DNA of 56,296 nucleotides from Oscillospiraceae bacterium (GTDB lineage Bacteria; Bacillota; Clostridia; Oscillospirales; Oscillospiraceae), in contig JAFQGT010000021.1 of the NCBI GenBank assembly GCA_017415425.1, positions 1-56,296 of the forward strand. The letters run 5' to 3'. Of this stretch, positions 1-7,174 are shown piece by piece (position 1 is the first letter of the stretch; every line of letters starts with the position of its first letter). A program made the translations under genes and the position numbers. The notes beneath the pieces were generated by a model. That model did not search any database and was not told the DNA's origin. It saw only the letters and a program-made list of their open reading frames with translations.

Positions 1-2
1 AA

Positions 3-116
3 AAGTGTGGCTTCCAGTATATCAAGACTACCAAATTTGAAACGAGATATGATACCGTGGAGAACTCCATCGAGTACATCCTGTATCATCCTGAAAGGAG
101 AGGATCCCGATGTTGA
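3..116 (+). CDS. C-terminal tail of a GNAT-family N-acetyltransferase (5' end outside the window)
   Basis: An open frame enters from the left edge and stops at TGA 114-116. Its 37 residues begin KCGFQYIKTTKFETRYD and include the KCGF(x)Y element found near the C-terminus of RimJ/RimL-type GNAT enzymes, where the last strands pack on the acetyl-CoA site. The same element appears as KCGMKYEGTH in the next gene, so the two look like tandem, related acetyltransferases. Its stop lies 7 nt inside the next coding region (start 110), which suggests one transcript with translational coupling. Substrate cannot be told. The end (IEYILYHPERRGSRC) lacks the usual final W/R-rich strand, so a slightly truncated tail is possible. 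Confidence 0.6.
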   Translation, partial: KCGFQYIKTTKFETRYDTVENSIEYILYHPERRGSRC

Positions 117-1471
117 CACACAAAGGAACCCAAACTATTGAAACATCCAGACTCATTCTGCGCAGAGCAGTCCGGGAGGATGCAGAGCCGATGTTCCGTA
201 ACTGGGCATCTGATCCGGAAGTCACGAAATATCTGACTTGGCCTACCCATAGCAACACTACCGTATCTGAAATGGTGATTGGGAGCTGGCTTCAGGAGTA
301 CGAAAGGGACAATTACTACCAGTGGATGATCGTGCTGAAAGAAATTGGAGAGCCGATTGGCTCCATCAGCGTGGTCCGGCAGAATGACCATGTGCAAGAA
401 GCGGAGATTGGCTACTGCATTGGATCTCGCTGGTGGCATCAGGGTATTATGACAGAGGCATTGGCTGCTGTGATCGAGTATCTCTTCACAGAAGTCGGAA
501 TGAACCGTGTGGCAGCCAGGCATGATCCCAACAACCCTCATTCGGGTGGTGTCATGAGGAAGTGCGGCATGAAGTATGAAGGCACGCATCGGGCCTGTGA
601 CCGTAATAACCAAGGCATCTGTGATGCCGCACAATATGCGATTCTGCGCAGTGAGTGGAAAAAGCCCAGACACTTTACAGAAGGTATCGCCTATACCGAT
701 GATGCGGAACTGGTTCAGGAGGTCTATCGGCGCTATGATGAAGATAGCCGCTTGAACAAGTCCAAGGCGGCCAGAGTGGAGTTCTTAACGACAGTTCGAT
801 ATATTGAGAAGCATCTGACTCCCGGTGCGAAGATCTTGGATGTGGGTGCAGGCGCTGGAGAGTATAGCCTGTATTTTTCTCGAAAAGGCTATCAGGTTTC
901 TGCTTTGGAACTTGCGGATGCAAACATTGCTGCCTTCCGGGCAAAGATGACCGACGATGATCCCATCGAATTGGTTCAGGGCAATGCGCTGGATCTGAGC
1001 CGGTATGAAAGTGATTCGTTTGATATTGTCCTGCTCTTTGGACCTCTATATCATCTGCATGAGGAAGCGGACAAGCTGCAGTGCATCGAGGAAGCAAAGC
1101 GTGTATGTAAACCGGACGGAAAGATATTCTTTGCATTCATCTCTAACGATATGGTGATCCTAACAATGCAACGGTGTCAGGAAGACTACCTGATGAACGG
1201 CGACTACAACAAGGAGACCTTCCGCCTGGATGATTTTCCGTTTGTATTCCATACTCCGAATCGTTGTAGAGAACTTCTTGATAAAGCTGGTGTTCAGATC
1301 TGCCACGAGGTCGCGTCTGACGGTGCAAGCGAATTGCTGCAGGATCTCGTCAATGGTCTGGACGATGCCGCCTATCAGCAATATCTGCGTTTTCATTTCT
1401 ACATTTGCGAAAAACCTGAATTCCTGGGCATGAGTAACCATTTGCTTTTTGTGGGACGTCCAAAAAGCTAA
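110..1471 (+). CDS. Fusion of a RimJ/RimL-type GNAT acetyltransferase and a class I SAM-dependent methyltransferase
   Basis: A 453-residue protein with two enzyme domains. Residues 10-185 are a GNAT domain: TSRLILRRAVREDAE at the start, the acetyl-CoA pyrophosphate loop around WWHQGIMTEAL (108-118), and KCGMKYEGTH near 151-160. Residues 200-453 are a class I methyltransferase with motif I LDVGAGAGEYS (243-253), an acidic residue after strand 2 (ALELAD), FDIVLLFGPLYHL as motif IV, and a C-terminal extension typical of small-molecule methyltransferases. Each half resembles free-standing proteins, so the join is the unusual feature. The ATG at 110 has AAGGAG about 9 nt upstream and overlaps the end of the preceding GNAT gene. 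A convergent terminator follows. The acceptor is unknown. A small molecule, antibiotic or ribosomal protein are all possible. Confidence 0.82.
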   Translation: MLTHKGTQTIETSRLILRRAVREDAEPMFRNWASDPEVTKYLTWPTHSNTTVSEMVIGSWLQEYERDNYYQWMIVLKEIGEPIGSISVVRQNDHVQEAEIGYCIGSRWWHQGIMTEALAAVIEYLFTEVGMNRVAARHDPNNPHSGGVMRKCGMKYEGTHRACDRNNQGICDAAQYAILRSEWKKPRHFTEGIAYTDDAELVQEVYRRYDEDSRLNKSKAARVEFLTTVRYIEKHLTPGAKILDVGAGAGEYSLYFSRKGYQVSALELADANIAAFRAKMTDDDPIELVQGNALDLSRYESDSFDIVLLFGPLYHLHEEADKLQCIEEAKRVCKPDGKIFFAFISNDMVILTMQRCQEDYLMNGDYNKETFRLDDFPFVFHTPNRCRELLDKAGVQICHEVASDGASELLQDLVNGLDDAAYQQYLRFHFYICEKPEFLGMSNHLLFVGRPKS

Positions 1472-1492
1472 TTACTTGAACAAAATAAAACG

Positions 1493-1534
1493 TGAAACCA
1501 GTTGAGTATAAACCCAACTGGTTTCATGTTTTTT
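1493..1534. terminator. Convergent intrinsic terminator between the GNAT-methyltransferase and ABC exporter genes
   Basis: A 12-bp perfect stem, TGAAACCAGTTG at 1493-1504 and its complement at 1515-1526, is followed by T-rich sequence on the plus strand and preceded by an A-rich stretch. It can therefore end transcription from both sides. Confidence 0.8.
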
Positions 1535-1537
1535 AAA

Positions 1538-3343
1538 TTATGCAAGAATCTTCGCGGTGGTTTCGTCTTCGTACTGGCGGGTGTACAGTTCGTAATAATA
1601 GCCGTGAAGCTTCAGCAGCTCAGAGTGGGTACCTTGCTCCACAATCCGGCCATTTTTGACTACCAAGATCATGTCGGCGTTCCGTACGGTAGAAAGTCGG
1701 TGGGCGATCATCAGGCAGGTTCGGCCTGCGGTAACACCTTCCAGTGCAGATTGGATTTTTGCTTCTGTGAGCGTGTCCACGGAAGCCGTGGCCTCGTCCA
1801 GTATCAATATCTTTGGGTCTGCCAAAATGGCCCGTGCAAAAGAAATCAGCTGCTTTTCACCGGTGGAGAGCAGGTCGCCGCCCTCACCCACATCTGTATC
1901 CAAGCCCTTTTCCAGATGGGCGATGACATCCTCCGCGGAAACGGCGCGGATCGCCTGCCAAATTTGATCCTCTGTTGCATTGGGATTGCCCATCAGCAGG
2001 TTTTCCCGTACCGTGCCTGAGAACAGATGAGGCGTTTGCAGCACATAGCCGATAGAAGAATGGAGCCAAAGCTGGCTGCGCTCCCGCGCATCAGCGCCGT
2101 CAATCAGCACCTGACCCTGGGTAGGCTCGTAGAACCGGCATACCAAGTTGACCAAGGTGGATTTTCCCGCACCGGTTTCGCCAACGATGGCCAAGTGTGA
2201 GCCAAAGGGGACTTTCAAAGAGAAATGCTCCAAAACAGTTTCGTCACCATCGGGATACCGGAAGGTTACATCTTTGAATTCAATGTCGCCTTTCAACTCT
2301 TCCCAGTTTTCCTTTTTGGGATTGAGCATATCGCCGTACTTTTCCACCACCTCCGGTGTGTCTACCACATCGGATTTTACCGCCAGCAAATCTGTGAAAC
2401 GCTCAATGTTGACTTGGGTGGTAATCAGATCGGAAATAATGTCCACCAGCCACCGCAGGGGTTCCATCATGCCCTGCGCATAGGACATAAAGACGGAGAA
2501 CGTACCCAGCTCTTCCGTGGCAATGTAGCCGCCTTTCCACAACACGATGGCCAGGGCAACACTGGATGCCAGGTTCATAGTGCCGGCAAACAAGCCCCGA
2601 AGACGGGAAGCCTGGACGCTCTTTTTTCGCATATTCTGGGTTTCCTCTGTGAAACGGGATTCAATCTTCTCCTCAATACCCAGAGACTTGATGGTTTTGG
2701 CACCGGTAATGCCTTCGTTGAAATTGCTGGTGATTTGGGAGTTGATTTCCCGCACCTCCCGGTTGACGCCGATCAGCCGCTTCTGGAAAATGGCATAAAG
2801 CACCGTCAATAGCGGCAAAATGGACAGAACCATGGCTGCTAGCTTCGGATGCAAAACAATCATAACAACAATGGCACCGATCAGGTAGCTCATACGCCAC
2901 ACGCAGTCTACCAGTGTCCAGGACACCAAACTGCCGATGCGGGAGGTGTCACTCATAAGCCGGGCATGGATGTAACCAACACTGTTTTGGTTGAAATACG
3001 AGAAGGACAGGGTCTGCAGATGGTTGAAGCCCAGCTGCCGCAATTCCCGGTTGGTTCGCATTTCGATGATGATAGCCAAAGCGCAGGAAATGTAATTGGA
3101 TACAGCCGCAACCAAAATGGTCAACAGGTACAGCACTACAAATATCGCAATGGTGTCGAATACACCCATGCCTACATAATGATCCAGGGCGTACCGCTGA
3201 AACAGGGGCAGGATGATGTCCGTTAAGCTTCCTGTCAGGCCGAAGAAAACCATGGCGGCAATCGGCTTTTTCAGCTTGGAAAGGTAGGGGGTGATCCTGC
3301 CAATCCCAAAGAATTTCAGATGTTTGTTCTTTTGCTTCGGCAT
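1538..3343 (-). CDS. ABC exporter half-transporter, second subunit of a heterodimeric multidrug-type pair
   Basis: A 601-residue half-transporter: an N-terminal six-helix exporter domain (about 20-320) and a C-terminal ATPase. Walker A is GETGAGKST (388-396) and Walker B ILILDEA carries the catalytic Glu 517. The ABC signature reads LSTGEKQ (492-498) instead of LSGGQ. The partner upstream has an intact signature but Asp in place of the catalytic Glu, so together they form one normal and one degenerate ATP site. That is the hallmark of heterodimeric exporters such as BmrCD, LmrCD and TM287/288. Its ATG shares one base with the stop of the upstream gene (TAATG) and GGAGGTGACC precedes it, so the two are translationally coupled. 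Drug export is the likely role; the substrate is unproven. Confidence 0.88.
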   Translation of the reverse strand: MPKQKNKHLKFFGIGRITPYLSKLKKPIAAMVFFGLTGSLTDIILPLFQRYALDHYVGMGVFDTIAIFVVLYLLTILVAAVSNYISCALAIIIEMRTNRELRQLGFNHLQTLSFSYFNQNSVGYIHARLMSDTSRIGSLVSWTLVDCVWRMSYLIGAIVVMIVLHPKLAAMVLSILPLLTVLYAIFQKRLIGVNREVREINSQITSNFNEGITGAKTIKSLGIEEKIESRFTEETQNMRKKSVQASRLRGLFAGTMNLASSVALAIVLWKGGYIATEELGTFSVFMSYAQGMMEPLRWLVDIISDLITTQVNIERFTDLLAVKSDVVDTPEVVEKYGDMLNPKKENWEELKGDIEFKDVTFRYPDGDETVLEHFSLKVPFGSHLAIVGETGAGKSTLVNLVCRFYEPTQGQVLIDGADARERSQLWLHSSIGYVLQTPHLFSGTVRENLLMGNPNATEDQIWQAIRAVSAEDVIAHLEKGLDTDVGEGGDLLSTGEKQLISFARAILADPKILILDEATASVDTLTEAKIQSALEGVTAGRTCLMIAHRLSTVRNADMILVVKNGRIVEQGTHSELLKLHGYYYELYTRQYEDETTAKILA

Positions 3344-5148
3344 TACTTGGTCACCTCCTGAATACCGCTTTGGGCTTCGTAGATTTTCTGATAGATACCT
3401 CCGGCGGTTTTCAGTTCGTCGTGGGTACCTTCTTCTGCAATGCGTCCGCCATCCAGCACAATGATCTTGTCAGCTGCGGAAAGGGTAGTAATTCTGTGGG
3501 AAATCAGGATCACACTGGCTTTACCAAAGCGCTGCTGAATGGCTTGGCGGATTTTGGCATCCGTTTGGGTATCCACGGCGGACAGGGAATCGTCAAAGAT
3601 CAAAATGGGGGTATCATTAACCAGCATACGGGCAATGGCGGCGCGCTGCTTTTGTCCGCCGGAGAGGGTAACGCCTCGCTCGCCAACCATGGTATCGTAA
3701 CCGGCGGTGAAGGAGGTAATGGATTCGTCCAGGGCGGCAGCCTGAGCCGCAGCACGGATCGCCTCCATATCCAGTTCGGGTGATGCGATACCGATGTTTT
3801 CTGCAATGGTGCGAGAGAACAGATAAGGCTCCTGCAGCACCATACCAATATTGCGGCGCAGATGAGCGGTGCGAATCTGGCGAATGTCTGTACCGCCGAT
3901 GGTAATTCTTCCGCAACCCTCCTCCAGGGGATACAGCTTATCCAGAAGCAGCATCAATGTGGATTTTCCGCTGCCGGTGCCACCCAAAATGCCCAAGGTG
4001 GTGCCCGCTTTCATTGTAAAATGAATATCGTGGAGAATCTTGGGGCTGTTTTCATAGGCAAAGCTGACATGCTCAAAACAGATATCCCCGTCCATTGGGG
4101 CATCCACGGCATCCGGCGCATCCTGCTCCACAGGAGAATTCATAATGTATGCCACCCGGTCGATGGATACGCCAGCCTTACTCAGCTCGGAGATCATCCG
4201 GCCCAGCTGGCGAATAGGCCACACCATCATGGAGTTGTAGGAAATAAAGGCAATGTATTCACCACTGCGCAGATTTCCACGGACACAGAAGTACGCACCG
4301 AAAATCACAACAAGCATGATCTGAACGCCGGAAAGGATATCCGAAATACTCCAGAACCGGGACAAGGTTTTGCCCATTTTCTCCCACAGAGAAGTATAGT
4401 GGTCGTTTTGCGTTCCAAACTTCTTGATCTCCGCCCGTTCCTGACCAAAGGCACGAACCACCCGAACACCGGTCAGATTTTCCTGCGCCATAGCAGAAAG
4501 CTTTCCCTCGCTTTCGTCGCAGGCTTCAAATCCGTCATGGACCTGATTGTGAAAGTGGAAGGAATACACGATGATGATCGGGGTGGGAATCAATGCAATC
4601 AGCGTCAGCAAAGGGTGCATGGAGAGCATAAAGGTGATGGATAGAACCAGCAGCAGAGCTATGCGGAAAATGGCGGTCAGCTGTTCGGACAAGAAGTTTT
4701 TGGTGGTGTCAATATCCGATGTGCAGCGCTGAATGATGTCGCCGGTGCGGTTCTTCATATGCCAGGAAAAGGGTAGATGCTGGATGTGGGAAAACAGCTG
4801 ATCCCGCATGGTCTTTACCAGAGTTTCCGATGCTTTGGTATTGTACACACGGAAGGCATACTGAGATACCACCTGTACCAACGCAACTGCCAGTACAGCC
4901 AGAGCCATGATCCACAAATGCTGACCCAGGTAGGCAAAGCCGCCGACGCGGTCTACCAATTCCATTACAAAGGCCGGGAAGTCTCCTTCCTCACCACCCA
5001 GGGCACAGTCCACAGCGGCACGGATGATTTGGGGCTGCAGCATATCCGCCAGAGCGGTGATGCCGGCAGCTGAAATTGTAATTAGAAAATAACGCTTGGC
5101 ACCTTTCAAAAAGCGCCACAGCAGGGAAATCGTTTGTTTTTTCTTCAT
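3343..5148 (-). CDS. ABC exporter half-transporter, first subunit of a heterodimeric multidrug-type pair
   Basis: A 601-residue half-transporter with six N-terminal membrane helices and an ATPase domain. Walker A is GGTGSGKST (389-397), the signature is a normal LSGGQ (495-499), and Walker B ends IFDD, with Asp 520 where the catalytic Glu should be. This marks it as the subunit giving the degenerate nucleotide site of a BmrC/TM287-like heterodimer. The start at 5148 is chosen because GGAGA lies 7-8 nt upstream. An in-frame ATG at 5178 sits directly behind a terminator U-run and has no ribosome site. The gene is first in a two-gene operon whose leader contains a short peptide and an intrinsic terminator, so expression is probably controlled by attenuation. 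Confidence 0.88.
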   Translation of the reverse strand: MKKKQTISLLWRFLKGAKRYFLITISAAGITALADMLQPQIIRAAVDCALGGEEGDFPAFVMELVDRVGGFAYLGQHLWIMALAVLAVALVQVVSQYAFRVYNTKASETLVKTMRDQLFSHIQHLPFSWHMKNRTGDIIQRCTSDIDTTKNFLSEQLTAIFRIALLLVLSITFMLSMHPLLTLIALIPTPIIIVYSFHFHNQVHDGFEACDESEGKLSAMAQENLTGVRVVRAFGQERAEIKKFGTQNDHYTSLWEKMGKTLSRFWSISDILSGVQIMLVVIFGAYFCVRGNLRSGEYIAFISYNSMMVWPIRQLGRMISELSKAGVSIDRVAYIMNSPVEQDAPDAVDAPMDGDICFEHVSFAYENSPKILHDIHFTMKAGTTLGILGGTGSGKSTLMLLLDKLYPLEEGCGRITIGGTDIRQIRTAHLRRNIGMVLQEPYLFSRTIAENIGIASPELDMEAIRAAAQAAALDESITSFTAGYDTMVGERGVTLSGGQKQRAAIARMLVNDTPILIFDDSLSAVDTQTDAKIRQAIQQRFGKASVILISHRITTLSAADKIIVLDGGRIAEEGTHDELKTAGGIYQKIYEAQSGIQEVTK

Positions 5149-5179
5149 TTTCGTTCTCCGTTTCTCAATTTTAGGCATG

Positions 5180-5209
5180 AAAAAAGGGCGCAGGCGGAAG
5201 CCTGCACCC
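5180..5209 (-). terminator. Intrinsic terminator (attenuator) in the ABC exporter leader
   Basis: On the minus strand GGGTGCAGGC (5209-5200) pairs with GCCTGCGCCC (5195-5186) across a TTCC loop, giving 10 bp with one G-U pair, followed directly by TTTTTT (5185-5180). It lies downstream of the promoter and leader peptide and about 30 nt before the exporter start codon. It therefore controls read-through into the operon rather than ending an upstream gene. Confidence 0.85.
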
Positions 5210-5234
5210 TCAAAAAACGCAGCAAAGCAAAAGC

Positions 5235-5294
5235 CTATACTGACAGTAAAGGAGCAATACTTCCGGTATGGATCATAGTAACATTCATCAACAT
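5235..5294 (-). CDS. 19-residue leader peptide of the ABC exporter operon
   Basis: A short frame encoding MLMNVTMIHTGSIAPLLSV ends in TAG 25 nt before the attenuator stem. It has a strong Shine-Dalgarno, AAAGGAG, 9 nt before its ATG, and starts about 28 nt after the predicted transcription start. The Shine-Dalgarno segment AAAGGAGCAAT (5310-5300) is exactly complementary to ATTGCTCCTTT (5258-5248) inside codons 13-16 of the same frame. Ribosome position on the leader would therefore decide which RNA structures form. By analogy with bmrB in B. subtilis, the peptide is probably a sensor of ribosome stalling by antibiotics; this is inference. It is too short for ordinary gene finders. Confidence 0.68.
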   Translation of the reverse strand: MLMNVTMIHTGSIAPLLSV

Positions 5295-5310
5295 ATCTAA
5301 TTGCTCCTTT
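5248..5310 (-). promoter_or_regulatory. 11-bp inverted repeat that can sequester the leader-peptide ribosome site
   Basis: AAAGGAGCAAT at 5310-5300 and ATTGCTCCTTT at 5258-5248 are perfect complements 41 nt apart in the leader RNA. The first arm is the leader Shine-Dalgarno and the second arm is coding. A translating ribosome would open this stem and a free RNA would close it. Confidence 0.72.
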
Positions 5311-5328
5311 CTTTCATAATTTACCAGT

Positions 5329-5357
5329 ATCATAGCACCGCCTTACCGCGCTGTCAA
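5329..5357 (-). promoter_or_regulatory. Consensus sigma-A promoter of the ABC exporter operon
   Basis: On the minus strand TTGACA (5357-5352), a 17-bp spacer and TATGAT (5334-5329). Transcription should begin near 5321, leaving a leader of about 170 nt before the first exporter gene. Confidence 0.8.
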
Positions 5358-5363
5358 GGGATT

Positions 5364-5388
5364 GTTCGTGACCGTTACGGTTCGTAAC
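5364..5388. promoter_or_regulatory. Candidate operator between the divergent ABC exporter and XRE regulator promoters
   Basis: GTTCGTGAC (5364-5372) and GTTCGTAAC (5380-5388) are direct repeats 16 nt apart flanking CGTTACG. The segment 5374-5388 is also a perfect palindrome, GTTACG-gtt-CGTAAC. It sits just upstream of the exporter -35 box and about 20 nt upstream of the regulator -35 box, which suits binding by the adjacent helix-turn-helix protein. Binding is not shown. Confidence 0.55.
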
Positions 5389-5409
5389 AGGATTGTTTAT
5401 GGTATTTTG

Positions 5410-5438
5410 TTGATTTTTTGTAAAAAGTTCGGTAAGAT
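5410..5438 (+). promoter_or_regulatory. Promoter of the XRE-family regulator
   Basis: TTGATT (5410-5415), a 17-bp spacer and TAAGAT (5433-5438), ending about 32 nt before the chosen start codon and diverging from the exporter promoter. Confidence 0.55.
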
Positions 5439-5470
5439 GGTGAAAGTTGAGCCGAGAGGAGGTAGAGAAA

Positions 5471-6043
5471 ATGACTCTGGGCGAAAAAATCAGAGAAGCC
5501 AGACGAAAATGCGGATTGTCCCAAGAGCGGCTGGCGGAAAAAATGTCCGTATCCCGATCTGCGATTGCCAAATGGGAAACAGATAAAGGCTTACCGGATG
5601 TGGGGAATCTGAAGGTCTTGGCACGACTTCTGAATGTCAGCGTAGACCATCTGCTGGATGAGGCGGAGACTGTAGACGACCTAGTCATTAGGGAACCGTA
5701 TAACCTTGCTGCTTACGGCTATGGCTGCAGCAAGGTCAAAAAAGATCGGGTCGTACGGGATAAATTCCCAGATGCAACAATTTATCCTTTGCTTGGCCGG
5801 CAGGATGTCGCCAGTTTGGAACTACACGTGGACAACACGCCGGACTGTCGGTCAAATCCATTGGACCGGGTGAAGAACACAGATAAAGCATTTTATTTGA
5901 TAGAAAAGGACGATCAAGAATTACTTGTGATGGTGACTGACGTCTTCATAGAAATCCGTCCCATGGAACAGTCTTTGGAAAGAAGCAGTTTTCGTATTGG
6001 TGGCTGGAACTTTATAAAATGCAATTACGAAATTGGAAAATGA
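5471..6043 (+). CDS. XRE-family helix-turn-helix transcriptional regulator with an unknown C-terminal domain
   Basis: 190 residues from the ATG at 5471, which has GAGGAGG 9 nt upstream. A longer frame from TTG 5447 has no such site. Residues 1-60 are a Cro/C1-type domain: GEKIREARRKCGLSQERLAE, then the recognition helix VSRSAIAKWETDKGLPD and KVLARLLNVSVDHLL. Residues 75-190 resemble no family I can name. They are mixed alpha/beta, with several strands near the end (VTDVFIEIRP, SFRIGGWNFIKC). The gene diverges from the ABC exporter and shares a 110-nt control region with it, so it probably regulates the exporter and itself. The C-terminal part may bind a ligand or simply dimerise. Confidence 0.8.
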   Translation: MTLGEKIREARRKCGLSQERLAEKMSVSRSAIAKWETDKGLPDVGNLKVLARLLNVSVDHLLDEAETVDDLVIREPYNLAAYGYGCSKVKKDRVVRDKFPDATIYPLLGRQDVASLELHVDNTPDCRSNPLDRVKNTDKAFYLIEKDDQELLVMVTDVFIEIRPMEQSLERSSFRIGGWNFIKCNYEIGK

Positions 6044-6051
6044 TACAGCAT

Positions 6052-6079
6052 ACGGCGGAGAAATTCTCCGCCGTTTTTT
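6052..6079 (+). terminator. Intrinsic terminator of the XRE regulator gene
   Basis: ACGGCGGAGA and its complement form a 10-bp GC-rich stem (6052-6073) followed by six T residues, nine bases after the stop codon. Confidence 0.85.
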
Positions 6080-6089
6080 ATACAATAAC

Positions 6090-6119
6090 AGCGTGGTTGA
6101 TCTCCTGATCAACCACGCT
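6090..6119. repeat. Perfect 12-bp hairpin downstream of the transglutaminase gene
   Basis: AGCGTGGTTGAT (6090-6101) is perfectly complementary to 6108-6119 around a CTCCTG loop. It lies 11 nt past the end of the minus-strand transglutaminase frame. On that strand it is followed only by GTTATTG, so it would be a weak terminator at best. It may end that transcript or be a small palindromic element. Confidence 0.6.
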
Positions 6120-6130
6120 AAGTAATACCG

Positions 6131-7015
6131 TTAATATATTTGGGTTATTCTGTATTCTTCATCTGAAGAGTGGGCACTTTCAAGTATGCGAAAGCCATAA
6201 ATATTGCTGTTGACTTTACTCGCTGATATATCATTTGTTACGTCCAGATCCCACCAGGAATTGTTATAGTAGACGCGGTTCCAGGTGTGGCTGGCAGTCG
6301 AGCGGTCATAGGGTGTGCCATCTACAACGTAGCAAGGGATATTTTGGCTACGACAGAGGGCAGCGAAGAGATTAGAGAAGTCGTAGCAGACGCCTTTGCG
6401 GGTGTGTAAAGTTTGACGGATATTGAAATACTGGATAAATGCGTAGTAATCATAATTGTACTCACAGTTATGTATAATCCAGCTATAGATTGCCTGCACC
6501 TTTTCTGCATTGGTATCACAGCCAGCACAGATTTTGTCAGCAAGTTCTTCCGTCTAAGTGTCCCACAGGGTTGCGCCGCCATTGACGAGATAAGGGGCTT
6601 CCGGTTTGCAGACGAAATTATATGCAAAGAGCATTGTAACCAAAATGAGTCCCGATATTGCTAACACGCAAATTTTCGTCAGCAACTTATCCTTGCGTGG
6701 GCGATTGGTAAAGGCAATGAAATACATCAATTCAACGACAAGCGATACCATTGTCATAACCGGGAGTAATCTACGACAGCATACGAAATAGATTAAGTTC
6801 ATAAGAATATCGAGAACCAGGACGATATAAACGATTGCCGTCATAGCCCTTGAACGAGCTTCTGTCATCAGAAAGAGTGTGGGCAATACTGACAGTAAGT
6901 AGAATACTGTCAAGGTTTGTGAGAGAACGAGAAAGTCATTCAGATACAAACCGAGTAGCAGGTTATATGTAAGTGCGACAGCAAAGAAAATGATTCTTGA
7001 TTTTGTAGTCTTCAT
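6131..7015 (-). pseudogene. Membrane-anchored transglutaminase-like protein interrupted by one in-frame TAG
   Basis: Two frames in the same reading phase (7015-6554 and the continuation to 6131) are separated by a single amber codon at 6556-6554. Read through, they give one 294-codon protein. Residues 1-145 contain about five hydrophobic segments (for example TAIVYIVLVLDILMNLIYF). The rest is a transglutaminase-like domain with GVCYDFSNL (Cys about 210), HTWNRVYY (His about 243) and WWDLDV (Asp about 256), the Cys-His-Asp triad. A CAG to TAG change would explain the break. The start at 7015 has AAGGAG 7 nt upstream. Without read-through only the membrane part is made. A GTG at 6499 has no good ribosome site, so the catalytic half is probably not made separately. 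Confidence 0.75.
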
Positions 7016-7055
7016 TTCAAATCTCCTTTATGTAAGAAATCCTTGAAACGAAGAA

Positions 7056-7089
7056 GTGGTCGTACAGAGGGGTAACTCTGTACGACCAC
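7056..7089. repeat. Perfect 14-bp hairpin between the transglutaminase gene and tRNA-Arg
   Basis: GTGGTCGTACAGAG (7056-7069) is fully complementary to 7076-7089 with a GGGTAA loop. It lies 41 nt before the broken transglutaminase start. On the minus strand it is followed by TTCTTCGTTTC, so it could be a second, weak terminator behind the tRNA or a structured 5' leader. No copy of it was noticed elsewhere in the window. Confidence 0.6.
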
Positions 7090-7125
7090 AAACAAAGACC
7101 TAAATCATATCATTTAAGAAAACAA

Positions 7126-7167
7126 CAAACCCGAACGTTTCGCCAATTGGCAAAAGGTTCGGGTTTG
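7126..7167 (-). terminator. Terminator of tRNA-Arg
   Basis: CAAACCCGAAC and GTTCGGGTTTG form an 11-bp stem 8 nt behind the tRNA, with an inner GCCAATTGGC palindrome in the loop. TGTTGTTTTCT follows on the minus strand. Confidence 0.7.
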
Positions 7168-7174
7168 AATGTTT

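Noticed and set aside
5171-5188. Start of the first exporter subunit at ATG 5178
   Set aside because: This ATG touches the U-tract of the attenuator and has no Shine-Dalgarno, while ATG 5148 has GGAGA at the right distance.
6554-6556. TAG as pyrrolysine or programmed read-through
   Set aside because: Nothing in the window supports pyrrolysine use and no downstream structure was evident; a nonsense change is the simpler reading, though it is listed as a point to check.
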